Shown: positions 1 through 12,100 of the stretch, piece by piece | How positions within the stretch are numbered: the first letter of the stretch is position 1 | Layout: each line of letters begins with the position of its first letter | From: Ascidia mentula | Taxonomy: Eukaryota > Chordata > Ascidiacea > Phlebobranchia > Ascidiidae | NCBI GenBank assembly: GCA_947561715.1 | Contig: OX387204.1 | Span: 2,795,001 to 2,859,000 of the forward strand | Length of the DNA: 64,000 nt | Reading direction: 5' to 3' | Translations under genes and position numbers: made by a program | The notes under the pieces: generated by a model | Database searches by the model: none | Seen by the model: only the letters and a program-made list of their open reading frames with translations | Told to the model about the DNA's origin: nothing

Positions 1-85
1 ATATACTGACTATGTATATGGTTACATATACACTGACAAAACCAAACTCATTTTATCAGAAAATGTTAGAACTTCAAACACTTAC

Positions 86-635
86 TGCTAATCTTTCAGC
101 AGTGGTTTTGTAGTAATGTGAGCCGAACTGACAATGTTTGGTAAGGCAGCTTCGCACAACAAAAGGAACTCCAGTGAATGGAACTTCCAAGTTTCCAGAA
201 TTGTATTCCCAGTAAATGCGTTCTGAGAAAAAAATAACCACATAGTTAGAACCTTCTAATTTTCATTGGGCCCTTTTTTAACATTTTTAAGGGTAAGCCA
301 TCATTGAAGTATAAACCACTAAGTTTGCCTCCAGATTTAGAAATGTTGAAAAAGATGACAGCTAAAAGCAAAACCATACCACTTTTTCCATATCTTGATC
401 GTCTTGGCAAGTTAGAGGCAGCTTTTCTCCAAGAAGTTCGAACAATAAACTTGGTCTTGCAAACTTCATTGAATTCCTTCATGAACATTTCAAAGGTATC
501 TTCCCCGTCAACGTAACCTTTGACATACATTCCAACTTTTTCGGCATTGTTAAAGTAAGTGGCAAGGACACTGTACACAGACTTCTGTTCTTCAATTGTT
601 ACAACACCGTGGTGTAAGTGCTGCTGCCCATCCAT
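86..635 (-). CDS. 5' part of an unrecognised gene, runs off the left edge
   Basis: Two exons fit together: 380-635, starting at an ATG at 635-633, and 86-222. The donor after 380 (GTATGG, phase 1) joins an acceptor after a polypyrimidine tract at 223-225, giving an in-frame junction reading YGKSERIYWEYNSG. A second donor (GTAAGT) follows position 86, so further exons lie left of the window. The predicted start contains FEMFMKEFNEVCKTKFIVRT, then basic residues and a Cys/His-containing stretch (SCLTKHCQFGSHYYKTT). This pattern loosely recalls the N-terminal FAR1-like region of ZSWIM1/3-type proteins, but that is only a weak resemblance and no SWIM motif is visible in the part present. The ATG lies only 164 bases beyond the stop of PSMC3IP on the same strand, with good 3' splice-site sequences just upstream of the ATG. 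The open reading of 380-635 continues to 246 if the intron is retained. Confidence 0.5.
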
Positions 636-799
636 TCTAAAACTAGTGACTATGCTTGAAAAAATAAGCTAAAAAATAATAATAAAAGTAAAGCAAAGCG
701 AGAACCAATGCAAAATATAAAAATTATGGCAGTTTAGAAAAAAGGCAAAGGAATATATAAAGGCAGTTTAAATGGAATGTCACAAATGTAGTGAATGTC

Positions 800-1432
800 T
801 CATTTAACTTCAGGAAGTTTTACTGATGCGTCTTCGTCTGTTTCAATCCCAACTTCATCGAGAAAATGCTTCTTTGACTTTGGGTAGCCTTCCAGTACTG
901 CATTCATTAGGTCACTTGTCATTCTTTTGCGCTTTCTCCAGTGGGTTACATATAGTTTGTGATCATCGACAATTTTCTTCTTCTTGCCAGGATCAATGTT
1001 TTTGGCAGCAGACTTGACTTTTTGTAACGATCTCTCCAATTCATCGATTTCTGCTTTTAAACTTGCAGCAGTTTCTCTGGCTGCCGTGGTTGTTAAGGAG
1101 CTTGTGAGTTTGTTCACTTCTGATGTGCAATCTTTGAGCTGAGTTTGTTCCTTTGCAGATGTCTCTGTTAGGGTTTGAATCTCTTTGTCCAGTTGAGCAA
1201 GTTCATTCTCGTCAACACTTGGAAACTGGGTCTGATGAATGACATAAATTTTTGACTTTCCGTAATTCTTTTCTAGCAGCTTTTGTTCTTCTGCAAGCTT
1301 TTCCATGGCTTTCACCACAGCGGTTTTTCCATGTTCTTTGTGTAGGTTTAGGAAAACGTCTGAGGCACTGTATGGCCTATTCTGACTTTTCATGTATGCA
1401 AAAATTACAGCTTCTATTGATTGCTTACCCAT
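800..1432 (-). CDS. PSMC3IP: Homologous-pairing protein 2 homologue (HOP2/PSMC3IP), intronless
   Basis: A single open exon of 210 codons, ATG at 1432-1430 and TGA at 802-800. HOP2 works with MND1 as a nuclear heterodimer that stimulates DMC1/RAD51 strand exchange in meiotic recombination. Family landmarks run along the whole length: an N-terminal winged-helix region (residues 1-65) with QNRPYSASDVFLNLHKEHG and YGKSKIYVIHQ; a central coiled coil (about 75-130); the WRKRKRM segment; and the signature EGYPKSKKHFLDEVGIETDE near the C-terminus. Length matches the vertebrate protein (about 217 residues). Vertebrate PSMC3IP has several introns and none is seen here, so this may be a retro-copy that replaced the parent gene or a lineage that lost introns. 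The frame is intact with no decay. It is divergent from IDH3A and lies directly upstream of the leftmost gene. Confidence 0.93.
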   Translation of the reverse strand: MGKQSIEAVIFAYMKSQNRPYSASDVFLNLHKEHGKTAVVKAMEKLAEEQKLLEKNYGKSKIYVIHQTQFPSVDENELAQLDKEIQTLTETSAKEQTQLKDCTSEVNKLTSSLTTTAARETAASLKAEIDELERSLQKVKSAAKNIDPGKKKKIVDDHKLYVTHWRKRKRMTSDLMNAVLEGYPKSKKHFLDEVGIETDEDASVKLPEVK

Positions 1433-2486
1433 TTTTGCCTTTTAAGGTAAATTTGCATTGTTACAAGCTATAACGTAATATGCAGATAAAATGAAACTTA
1501 AAAATGTATTATAAACATAATATGATGGGACATACAGCAGTTTAATACAAAGTAGGGTTTACTACAGGGCAATGCTGGTGTGTGAAACACAAAGATTTAA
1601 AACTACTAATAGTTGGAAAAAGAACGTTGTTATGATTCCAATTTTCGTGTGAACAATTTTGCATTTGCAATGTTTTGAGTATATTTGCACTACGTTTCAA
1701 AAAGTTCGTACCACTGCCTGTGAAATTAAGGTGGCAATGCAAACACATGCTACAATCGACAAAAAACACTGCAGGGTATAGCATTCCATCTTTACAACAT
1801 AGATATAAGATATATAGACTAATGCTTTCTGTCTAATATATATAAAGTTTAAACAGCAGCTCATCAACAAACCACAATGGCGGAATTTCGTTTCCTTGCC
1901 GTTTGGATCGGCAATTACAGGGCAGGTAGGTTAACAAATAGAAAGCTGAACAATGTTAACAAAAACTTACCATATTTATCATTTTTACAATGGCTATCGG
2001 GCTACTTATTAATTGAAATGTTTTCTATATTTACCGTACATTTTTTGGAATTTGTTACTTTTTGACGTCAATCATTCTGGAAATGAGGCAGTGCATAAAA
2101 CTGTTTTAAACGCATAAATTTGCTTAACACCTGTATAAATTTATTTTATTTCAATAATTCCATACATGTTGAATAAAACTACCATATATGTTGAATAAAA
2201 TTAAAAATTTAACAGCAGAAAGTTGTATTTAATTTCCGTATGTTGTATTTGCGTTCATCTGATATTATGATTGGTCAATAAAAAAGAAAAACCAGAATGT
2301 CAACCGGTCAGGCGTGTGTTGCTTGCATGGAGTCGAATAAGATTCGTAAACAATCGATCTAAGTTATATTATCTATATTAGAGTTGCTAATTTTATGTTT
2401 TGTATATTGTTGTCAAATAGCTTTTTTGTTTAAACGTGTTTGTAGTAGTAGACTGTTTCCGTCAAACGCAATATACACAACTCACC
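1433..2486. promoter_or_regulatory. Divergent intergenic region between PSMC3IP and IDH3A
   Basis: About 1.05 kb separates the two divergent start codons, so it should hold both promoters. It is AT-rich with no obvious TATA or initiator element that I would defend. The only coding-like piece is a short ATG-led segment at 1877-1925, described separately. Open frames on the minus strand around 1542-1784 show no family resemblance. Confidence 0.35.
1877..1925 (+). other. Possible alternative first coding exon for IDH3A
   Basis: An ATG in good context (CACAATGG) opens 16 codons (MAEFRFLAVWIGNYRA) and ends in one base before a GTAGGT donor. If this is spliced to the acceptor TAGTAGTAG ending at 2451, the frame reads through 12 codons into the IDH3A ATG at 2487. 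The arithmetic works exactly (49 + 35 bases), but no transcript evidence is available and chance is possible. Confidence 0.2.
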
Positions 2487-3581
2487 ATGGCCTCAAATCT
2501 TTTCCGCTCGCTTGCCACACGACTGCCTCTGTTCAGAAGCGCTGCCAACTATTCCATTGCATCTGCCGAAGAAGCGCGCGTGTGCACTTTAATTCCTGGA
2601 GATGGCATTGGACCTGAGATATCTGATGCAGTAATGAAGATTTTTGATGCTGCTGGAGCTCCGATCAGTTGGGAAGAGAGAAATGTGACGGCAATGAAAG
2701 GTCCAGGAGGAAAATGGATTATTCCTGTGGAAGCACAAGAATCCGTCAACAAGAATAAAGTTGGTTTAAAAGGACCTCTGGGAACACCAATTGCTGCTGG
2801 CCATCCTTCAATGAACCTCTTGCTGAGGAAGACGTTTGATCTTTATGCAAATGTCAGGCCTTGTGTTTCGCTTGAGGGCTACAAGACCCCATACGATGGA
2901 GTGAATCTTGTCACAATCAGAGAAAACACAGAGGGTGAATATTCTGGTATTGAGCACTCCATTGTTGATGGTGTGGTGCAAAGCATCAAACTTATCACGG
3001 AAGCCGCCTCACGCAAAGTGGCAGAGTTTGCATTTGACTATGCAAGAAACAACGGCCGTGAGACTGTCACTGTGGTTCATAAGGCTAACATTATGCGAAT
3101 GACTGATGGATTGTTCCTACGATGTTGCCGCGAAACTGCTGAAAAGAATCGTGACATAAAATTCAATGAGATGTATCTTGACACAGTGTGTTTAAACATT
3201 GTTCAGGATCCAACACAGTTTGATGTCTTAGTGATGCCCAATTTATATGGTGATATCTTGAGTGATCTGTGTGCTGGTCTGATTGGTGGTCTTGGTGTCA
3301 CGCCAAGTGGCAATATTGGAGCAAATGGCACTGCCCTGTTTGAGTCTGTCCATGGTACTGCCCCTGATATTGCTGGCAAAGATCTTGCCAATCCTACGGC
3401 ACTATTGCTGTCGGGAATCATGATGTTGCGACATCTCGGTAAAATGAACTATGCAGGTCGCATTGAGCAAGCTTGTTTCGATACTATCCGTGAAAAAAGT
3501 ACCCGCACCAAAGATCTTGGCGGTGATGCAACATGTTCGACATTCACTGATGAAGTATGTCGCCGTGTAAAAGATTTGTAG
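2487..3581 (+). CDS. IDH3A: Isocitrate dehydrogenase [NAD+] catalytic subunit alpha, mitochondrial
   Basis: Intronless frame of 364 codons. IDH3 alpha catalyses NAD+-dependent oxidative decarboxylation of isocitrate to 2-oxoglutarate in the mitochondrial matrix, as part of an alpha2-beta-gamma enzyme. The first 26 residues are basic and Ser-rich ([20 protein letters not shown]), typical of a mitochondrial targeting peptide. Then come [20 protein letters not shown], the substrate loop [14 protein letters not shown], the IDH signature [27 protein letters not shown], the metal-binding [15 protein letters not shown], and the nucleotide-site [20 protein letters not shown]. Length is essentially that of vertebrate IDH3A (366). 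I chose the ATG at 2487 because it begins the targeting peptide and has a strong context (CACCATGG). The frame is open upstream to 2436, which would allow a longer N-terminus. A poly(A) signal lies at 3908. Confidence 0.96.
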   Translation: MASNLFRSLATRLPLFRSAANYSIASAEEARVCTLIPGDGIGPEISDAVMKIFDAAGAPISWEERNVTAMKGPGGKWIIPVEAQESVNKNKVGLKGPLGTPIAAGHPSMNLLLRKTFDLYANVRPCVSLEGYKTPYDGVNLVTIRENTEGEYSGIEHSIVDGVVQSIKLITEAASRKVAEFAFDYARNNGRETVTVVHKANIMRMTDGLFLRCCRETAEKNRDIKFNEMYLDTVCLNIVQDPTQFDVLVMPNLYGDILSDLCAGLIGGLGVTPSGNIGANGTALFESVHGTAPDIAGKDLANPTALLLSGIMMLRHLGKMNYAGRIEQACFDTIREKSTRTKDLGGDATCSTFTDEVCRRVKDL

Positions 3582-3907
3582 CTGCCCAACCTTCCATCTG
3601 AAAGTATTTATTTATTGATTGCACATGTTGGTAGCACAGTTCATTTTTGTTTTGCTTTTGTTCTGTAAGTTCAGTGTGCTATGTATAACTGCATTTATGG
3701 TTGGTACTTTGAAGAAATTCCTGCTTTAGTTCACTCTTTCATTGCAGTATATTTGTGTTGTCTATTACAACTTCTTCATTTGTGGTAAATTTGAGTCATA
3801 CAAAAAAAAAAGAGGCAGAACATCTCTCAGTTTAGGGCTTCTCAAATTCTTTTTGAGCCTTTTTAAAAAACTTCTGTGCCAATCCCTATATGAGCAGCAC
3901 ACATGAT

Positions 3908-3913
3908 AATAAA
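3908..3913 (+). promoter_or_regulatory. Poly(A) signal AATAAA, likely IDH3A 3' end
   Basis: Canonical AATAAA on plus, 327 bases after the IDH3A stop. It is the first such signal downstream. The facing GOLGA4 signal is about 140 bases further on, so the two convergent 3' ends nearly meet. Confidence 0.5.
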
Positions 3914-4047
3914 TCCTGGGGTTCTGCAACAAAAATTACACAAGGCAAACCCAATGTGGGCCACAACCCGAAGTTTCAGAACCACTGTTTCAGTGAAGCT
4001 TTGTTATGCTGAAGAAAATCTACGCACACCATCTTGTATTGCCTTGT

Positions 4048-4053
4048 TTTATT
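4048..4053 (-). promoter_or_regulatory. Poly(A) signal AATAAA on minus, candidate GOLGA4 3' end
   Basis: TTTATT on plus reads AATAAA on minus, about 540 bases past the GOLGA4 stop. The stretch between 4054 and 4592 would be its 3' untranslated region. I see no gene in 3582-4592. Confidence 0.4.
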
Positions 4054-4592
4054 GTCGCAAAGGCACTTGATAAAAGTGCAATATTGCACACGATAAATAT
4101 AAAATCTTAAATTCAAACAATAGGCCAAGTACCGCGGCAGCACATAACATCCACTACAAATACAAAAGCTTGATTATGTTGCGTAGAAAGCAGATAGTAA
4201 TGTGCAGTTGTTGGTACAGATGCAGGACACACACAACAAAATATGCAGTCTTAACATGAAAAAGCATTGCTACTTGTTCATATTTGGTTGAAAATTGACA
4301 AATTAACAATAACTACAGATAATTGCTTCTACAATATTTGAAGTTGTGTAATAAAATAGGATAACAGACCATAATTATTTTTATCTGAATAGAAGAAACA
4401 CTCATTGATTTTTTTAGTGTAAGGCCTACGATGACACCCTGAAGTCTACAAAGACATGCAGATTTCCAGAATTTTGCAACAAACAATATTTAATTTTCTC
4501 TATATGTGAGTGTTACATTGTAGATTCTTAGCCAAGAACGGTTTTGCTACTATATGGTAGAATTAGTGTGTTGTTGTTGAAAGTGCTTCACG

Positions 4593-7500
4593 TCAGTTTC
4601 TAGCTTCATCCAACCAATCCTGTGAAACAGAGTAACATTTTCAGAAATGTTTGTTGCAATAGGTTTGTCATTGGACAAGCAAATGTAAATTTCATATAAA
4701 AGAATAATGCCATGACATCTTTCAGCAGATCAAGACTGCACAGCAGCAAACATGCATCAATGTTACTTTTTGCAAAGCAGTTTTTTCTACAATCACAAAA
4801 GGTTGATGTTGAAAAATGCCCAATTCCAATTTGAAACATCCGTTGAAGAAAATGTGAAGTGTTTAGTGTCATGGGAATGAAATGGAAAAGAAAAATACGT
4901 ACTTGGTGTGGGATTGTCATGCATTTAATCAGGTTTGTTGGTGAATCACTGCTAAACACAAACACAATATTAAATCACCCACAAAACCACCGATAGATTA
5001 AATTGAACTAAAATGATTTATTTGTTGAAGTGGTGCTAAAATTACAGTTTTTCTTGGCGCCATTTTAAAATACATAAATGGCTGATCAAAACAAGGAAAT
5101 GGCTATATGTGACTTTGGTGCAATGGTACGTGATTAATACTGCTACACTATTACTAGTAAACACAAAACCACACTACACCCTATAATTTTAAACCTGCAA
5201 GTGTGGCGTCTGTTCCTATAGAGGAGAAATTTCGAAAAAAAACTTTTAAAGGTTGTTATTAACTACTTACACAAGCACCAGAAATTTCACATAAAACAAG
5301 TAAACAACTTAGGAAAATGCCATGCTTCTAAATTGAAAATAAAACAATGCATAATTAAATATGATGCAATTTTTTTCTACTGAATTTTACCAAGCTTTCT
5401 TACCACAGGAAGTTTATGTCTTTCCAAAATTTTTTGAGCTTCGTCGGGTGGATATTGCAGCAAAACCACCAGAACCTTCGCCATTGTCTAAAAGCAGTTT
5501 CAACAATTTTAACACTAACAAATAATTGCTTCCAAATTTTTATTACAATAAATTACAGAACTGTTTCTCTTGATTTTATATCACTGTTGATACAAAGTAA
5601 ATTTGCAACTATAACAAAGCTTTTTGATTTTATTATATGATGCTATTCTACAGACAAAAGTGTCTTTTTACATTTTTGGGAACCTGTTGACATTAAAGAA
5701 AATGAGGATTATCCATTTTTTCAATTTAAATTATTTTTTTTACCTTTCCTTCAACTCCCATCATGTACTCGTAGAGGACCTGTCTGAGGTATTTGACCTT
5801 GCCAGGGTCAGCCAGATGTGAGTTGAAGGACAAACGTAATTTAGCTTCATCGAGTGTGTTGGCAGTTTCACGCTGAAGCTGCTGCGAACTTGCAAGTTTT
5901 TTTGATATTTCATTCACTTGAGTCTGGAAAACATAACAGTTTAATCAGCGGAGGAGTCCTAATTGCACGACATGAATTTGTTTTTTTATGTATATACAGA
6001 TGATTATTAACAACAAATGATGCTGTTATTTAGCATCTACAACCAAACAATGTTGTTATATTTCTTACAAGGTTCAAAACCTTTCTCTCAAAAACTATCA
6101 TTACATGATGTATCTGTTCCATGACCAACCCAATATTTTCTACTTCAAAAACTTACCTGTAAGGTTTGTATCGTATCTTCGAAGCCTGCCTCCTGCAATC
6201 TTTTCTCAGCAGTTAATGCCCTGTATGTGGCTTTGTCAACTTGCTCAGACATTTCCAACTCCCTGTTATGAAGCTCTGTCTCGTATCTTGAAATTACAGA
6301 TGTTTATTGTTCTGTGTCCAACACAGTTCTCAGTCTGTTGGTATGTTTGTTCCTTTATATTGGATTGAATGAAACATAATGTTACACATGTACTCAGATA
6401 CCCTGCGCCCTAAGCTACTTTGTGTCATGGATAACAAGAAAAATAAATAAATTGTATTTGCACATTTACAAACCTTTCAGTGAGCTTTTCCATGTCCTGC
6501 TCATTTTTCAAAATCTCTTTCTGGAGATTTAAAACTTCTTCATGATGCTGTTGTCTGACAAGCTGCTCAGAGGACGACATCTTCTCATTTTGGTTTTCAG
6601 TTTGCTTCTGGAGTTGAAACAAAAATTTGAGTTAACAGGGTAATCACATGACACCACCTCTTTTCTAGTGTCTTGGCACTTAACATTAAATACCCGGCTA
6701 AAGCTGGTGATGTGTTATTAAAGTTTTTTTTAAAGAAATGTTTTGCCTCCATGAGTTACAAAACACTCCAAGAGAGCATTTAAGCAAGAAGAGTCTGATA
6801 CGACTTGCCGTATAATTTAACTTTATCACACAAGAAATATAATGGAAATATATCCATGCCTGGTGTTTTTCTTCCGTCTTCATCATTTGTGTTTCGTACT
6901 CCTTGATGAGTCTTTTTACACGATCTTCCTGTTCTTTTTCTTTTGCCTCCAACCTCCTATCGAAGTCCTCTCTGAGTGCCTGAATCTTTCGGTCCATCTC
7001 GACATCATCGTCTTCCACAGCGGAGCGGGAGAGGACCTCGATTTGCTGCTTTGCCGAGGCAACTTCATCTGTATGACCAAATATTATTTTAAATCTATGA
7101 AAAGTTAAAAAAAACTATACACACACATATTTCTGTTAAAATTACATAATATTTAGTTACAACACATCCCAATTAGATCCAGCCTTGTCTGCAGCTAAAC
7201 TTGAATAAAAAATAGACAGTTTTATTTGTTCATGTTAAACATTTCTTCTCAATGTATCACTGATGATTGCAGATTGAAAACCAACCGTTCACAAGTTTGA
7301 CTATTCAGCAAAGTCTTGGTGGTTTACACCGTAGTGACCGAAACCATAAACTCTAATGCAAATATATTGTGCTTCACCTGTCAGCACTTTTGTTTCCTCT
7401 TTTCTCAGTTGATCTTGTTGGTTGAGTTGATCTTTCAATGCCTCACGGCTTTTTTCCAGTTTTTCAATTCTCTTTTTACTTGCTTGCAACTAAACAATAA

Positions 7501-9120
7501 CAAACGAATATTAAGACAACAAAACTGCAACAGTTGTCGAAAATAACTTGAAAAACATATCACAAGGCAAAAAAAACCCTAACTAATGAAACTTTTTATT
7601 CTAAAGCAGCAAATAATTACAGAAAAATAACGGGTTTTTTTCAACCAAAATATGTCTTGCATTACTACACACCTCTTTAAGAGTACTTTCTTTTGCTTCG
7701 AGCAACTTTTCTTGGTCGTTTTGGTGCTTCGTGTTAACATCAGCCAGTTGCATTTTGAACTCGCTAATTTGTTCCAGAAGACCTAGAAACATCAAAGCAA
7801 GATGATAAAATACATATATTTTGTGTATTTTCTATTTAGTCAAGTGTTGACAACTAAGCATCTGTTTACTCTCAGAATCATGAGTAAATCTGTTATTAGG
7901 GTTCCTAAGTTTTTGGCCAACCATTACAGAAACCTAACAAACATTGATGTTTTATAATTTCTAACTAGGTAAGAAAATACAAGCAACCATGCATATATAC
8001 ATACAAATAAACAGCAACATTCAGGGTTCAAGCACCTTTCTTTTCTTCGTCCCACTTAACGACCTGATCTTCCTTCTCCTGGTGGAGCATCTGTTCCTTG
8101 GCCAGCATCGATTCTGCATACGTTTTCCTCTCCCTCTCCTCCCGAAGAGCAGCTTCATAGTTATCCTTTTCCTCCTGCATCCTAGTCTCCGCCTCCTGTA
8201 GTTTGCTATGGGCCTCGGCCAGGACAGCCTTAAAAGAGAGTGTTTTATATTTTAATGTTAATGCGATGATTTCCCCTTTATGATCTGGAGCCAAGTTGGA
8301 TTGTCACAAAGAATACTTTTTACAAATTAGTAACTGCCCTAAAGAATATTCTTGTGAAAAATGGAAAAAAATTCTACATAAAATTAATATGCCAAAAATT
8401 TTACTTTTTTGACCATCTGAAGATAATAAACCATAGGGAAAACATCTCTTAAAACAGGCACAAATTGTTATTTTATAGAGGCTCCATTACTATCTGGAGC
8501 CTAGTTTGAATGGCAAATAATACTTTTTTGGAATTTGTATCAGTCCAAAATATTTTTTCAAAATAAAAAGTTGCTGTAAAAATGTTTTGCCAATAAAATC
8601 AATAGGCTAATTTTTTTTACTTTTTTGACCGTCTAAAGACAATAAACTAGAAGAGAAACATCTTTTAAGCACAAGTTTTTACACAATTATAACCCACCTC
8701 AAGGTGATCTTTAACCTCAGCCAGTTTCACTTCCTCATTATCAAACTTGTCTCTCTCCAACTTTATCTCCTCCTCCCTCTGTTTTCTCTCTTCTTCTCTG
8801 CTCCGAATCGTCTTCTCCAACTCTGTTTTGATCCTTTCCACTTCAATCTTCATCTCCTCTTTTACCTCCACAAGTTCCTTCTCGAGTTTTGAGGACTTTT
8901 CACTTTCATCCTCAACTTCCTGCCTCATTTTCTGCAGCATCTCCTCCCGCTCCTCAACCACCTTACTTTGATCACTTTTACCCGCATCCAGTTCCTCCTT
9001 GAGCTGTTTTATTTCATCGTTGAGTTTGGATATTGTGCTGAGTTTGTCTTCCAGCTGTCCACCAAAGGTTTTTTTGATTTGCGTCAAACGCTGCTCAGCT
9101 TTTCGCTTTAGATCCGAAAT
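4593..9120 (-). other. GOLGA4: GOLGA4 exons 28-37 (C-terminal rod and GRIP domain)
   Basis: Exons in transcript order: 8698-9120, 8036-8228, 7673-7782, 7378-7489, 6860-7068, 6474-6607, 6157-6286, 5744-5923, 5404-5487, 4593-4619. The GRIP domain is split between 5744-5923 (YLRQVLYEYMMGVEGK) and 5404-5487 (TMAKVLVVLLQYPPDEAQKI). The last exon has only 8 codons plus the stop. Its preceding intron (4620-5403) contains an unrelated ATG-led open stretch on plus at 5079 that I do not call a gene. Confidence 0.82.
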
Positions 9121-12100
9121 CTGTGAGAAAACCTTTTTGTTGTTTTTGTCAATTTTACAACCATTTCAAATATTTTTGGGGGCTTTTTTGTTCATTGTTT
9201 TTTTGAAAAAACTAGTTTGTGTTGAGTCATTAAAACACAAATTCAATTGTGTGTTTTTCAACAGTACTTGTTACCTTTGTCCGACTTTCATTTTCCATCG
9301 TCTCAATTTTTTCTTTCATCTCTTTCATTTGCACTTCATCGCTGGACGCCTTTTCAGCTGCACACGATAACAATACATAATAATACCAAGTAAACTTCTA
9401 TAAACCAATGACAAGTATGATACACACTTAAAACAACACAAAACATTTGTTTGTAATCTTAAAACTATAGTTTCGTACCAGGAAAAACCTACCACTAACT
9501 TTGCACAAGAAAAAAAACCTAAAACCAAACACCAAAACTATTTAAAATGCAAACCAAAAAAATACACAAGTAAATCTGCTGTTTCTTCACAATACAATAA
9601 AATACGCAATGATAAATATGACATACTTTTTAACTTTTCCATGTCTTCCTTAAGCTTGTTCGACTCATCTGATATCAACTGGGAGTAAGCTGTGGCCTTT
9701 TCATACTCTGTGAATACTCGATCACGCTCACTTGTGGCAGCAGAGAGTTCATTTTCCAATTTGGCTTTTGTTTCCTGACACAGTTCACCGGTCATTATTA
9801 GGTCACAAAAGAAGTTACCAGGTAACAGCAAGGCCTACTGGTAATGTAGAACAATGTACAAAGTTCCACTAATCATTACTTTAGATATGGGGCAGCTTAC
9901 ACACGACAAGATTGGTTTAGAAAAACAACTTGTGTGTTAACATAAATTTACCTGGAGAGTTTGCATTTCTGCTTTGTAATTTTCACATGTTGAGGACAGT
10001 TCGTCAACAGATGCAAGTTTGGAAGCATATTCGCTTTGGTGTTGTTTGTGTTGAGATTGAAGGTCACTTAACTGGTGTTTAAGGTCATCGGTATAAGTTG
10101 TGTTTTGCTGCAAGTAAGTATGTAATATTTCAAAGTAAAATAAACAACAAATACAATGAGTCAAACAGAACACACAATCTGATTTAAAAAATATTTATTT
10201 TCAAACATGTTTTTAGGAAAAATTGTTCAAATACAATAATAGGCACTATAGTAATGTCATAAAACAGTTTTTTAGTGTTGTATTGATACAGTTTAGCATC
10301 CCTCCAAATACTTATTTTTCATGCATACCTCAATACTTTGGTTAAGTTTGTTTACATCCCTCTCCAAATTACTGATAGTCTCAAGCTTGAAATCCAAATC
10401 ATTATTTGCAGCAGACAACTTTGACTCAAGTTGTTCTAGTTTTACAGCGCGTGCATTCAGGTCTCCCCGTAGCACCTCAGAAGAGTCAACTTCAGTTTTA
10501 TGCAACTTAACCACTTCATTGTGCCTTTCTGTGAGCTCTGCAATAGTTGTCTTGGCAACAGCAAGGTGGTTGGTCACACTTTCAAGGTCGTTTGCTTTAC
10601 CTTTCAATTGTTCCGTCACCTTTGCAATATTTTTTTTATATAGCTAAGAATTATAAGCTAAACAATTACAATTACAGAGCATAACTAATTTTTATTTTCA
10701 AGAATTTTGCAGTTGATTATTTGTGTAGATGTTACAATTATTATTTTCACTTTGTTCACCTTCTTCACACTAATCTTCTCGCTGTCCATTTTTTCCACAA
10801 TTTGCTGTCTTTCTTGCAAGCTTGCATCAAACTCTTTCTTTTGCACTTCAAGTTGTGACTGCAAGTCCTTGATCTTTGACTGCATCTGGGCAAGCTTTTG
10901 TTCGGCCTGCATTCAAATAAAAAGTTATGTGAAATTTGTTATCTTCTAATTTTTTTTGTTGAAATGTATTGAAACAGGTCATCAGGTTATGTTTGCAGGT
11001 ATTATTAGTAGCACTAAAAAGTCAACATTGAATGACTCACAAGAAGTTTGTTTTATGGATATCAAAACTACCTTTTGTTTGAGCTCTGAATACTTGTTCT
11101 TCAGCTGCTCCTGCATCTTGGTTGAACTCTCCTTCTCCAGTTGCAACTTTGTTGCCAATTCTTCCTCGAACTTGCTTTTTTCGGAAGATATTTGTTGAGT
11201 GTGTGTCTTCCCAAGGGCCAACTTTTCCTGCTCAAACTCTTCCAGAAGTTTGGTCTTTGCATCTTCTTGCTCCTGACGAAGAGTGGTTATGAGAGTTTCC
11301 CGCTGCAAAGTAAAGTTTTTTTTTTAGAGTTTTTAATTTTGTTGGTTGTCGTGTCTTGCTGTCTTCTGTACAAAGGCCTATCAATGCTTTCAAGAAAATC
11401 TCTTGAAATATTTACAGGTTAACTTAGGAAATCAGACATTAGTGGTTTATACCGTAACACTTTCAAACATACCTTGGTTTTGAAGTCTCCGACTTTTTTG
11501 GCCCAGGCTTCTTTGTAGCGATTAATTTCAGTTTGATGCTCGTCCATCTTTTGTTTCAAAGTGTCATCTTTTTCCGTTAAGCTGTTCTGTAATGCCACCA
11601 GTTCGTCATCTTTTGTAGAAAGCATACTTTCAGCTGTTTCAAGCTTTTCGGTTTTTGTATTTAACTGCACAGTGAGATTTTCTATGGCAGATTTCGCATC
11701 AACCAAGTCTTTTAGGGCGGAATTTTTGTCTTTTTCTAGCGCTTTAGTTTTTAGTCCAATTTCGCTGACTTTTGTTTCAAGCTCACTGCGCTTGTGTGCA
11801 AATTCTTTTCGTATGAGATCAAGTTCGGAAATGTGCCTTTCAAGTTCAGTTTTAGTCCGATTCAGCTCTTCCATTGTCTTCTCTGAGCTCTGATTAGACA
11901 AGAGCAGCTCGTTTGTCTTCTCTTTAAGTTCCGAAGTTGTTTTAACCACATTTTCATGTAACTCTTCAATTTTATTGTCCTTCTCTTGTAACTTGGTATT
12001 GGTGATTTCAAGCTCCCCTGCTCTCTTGCTCAGTGAGTCATTAAGTTCATTGAGTTTTTCTTGGAGCATTTCTTCACGCTTGGACATCTCGTCACCTTCA

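Noticed and set aside
5079..5126. ATG-led plus-strand stretch MADQNKEMAICDFGAM ending at GTACGTG, possible first exon
   Set aside because: It lies inside the last GOLGA4 intron and no following exon could be found on plus.
6425..6622. Open frame extending past the exon into QFIYFSCYP
   Set aside because: Exon 6474-6607 ends at a GT donor in phase with the next exon. The extra residues are intron read-through, as for many frames across the GOLGA4 gene.
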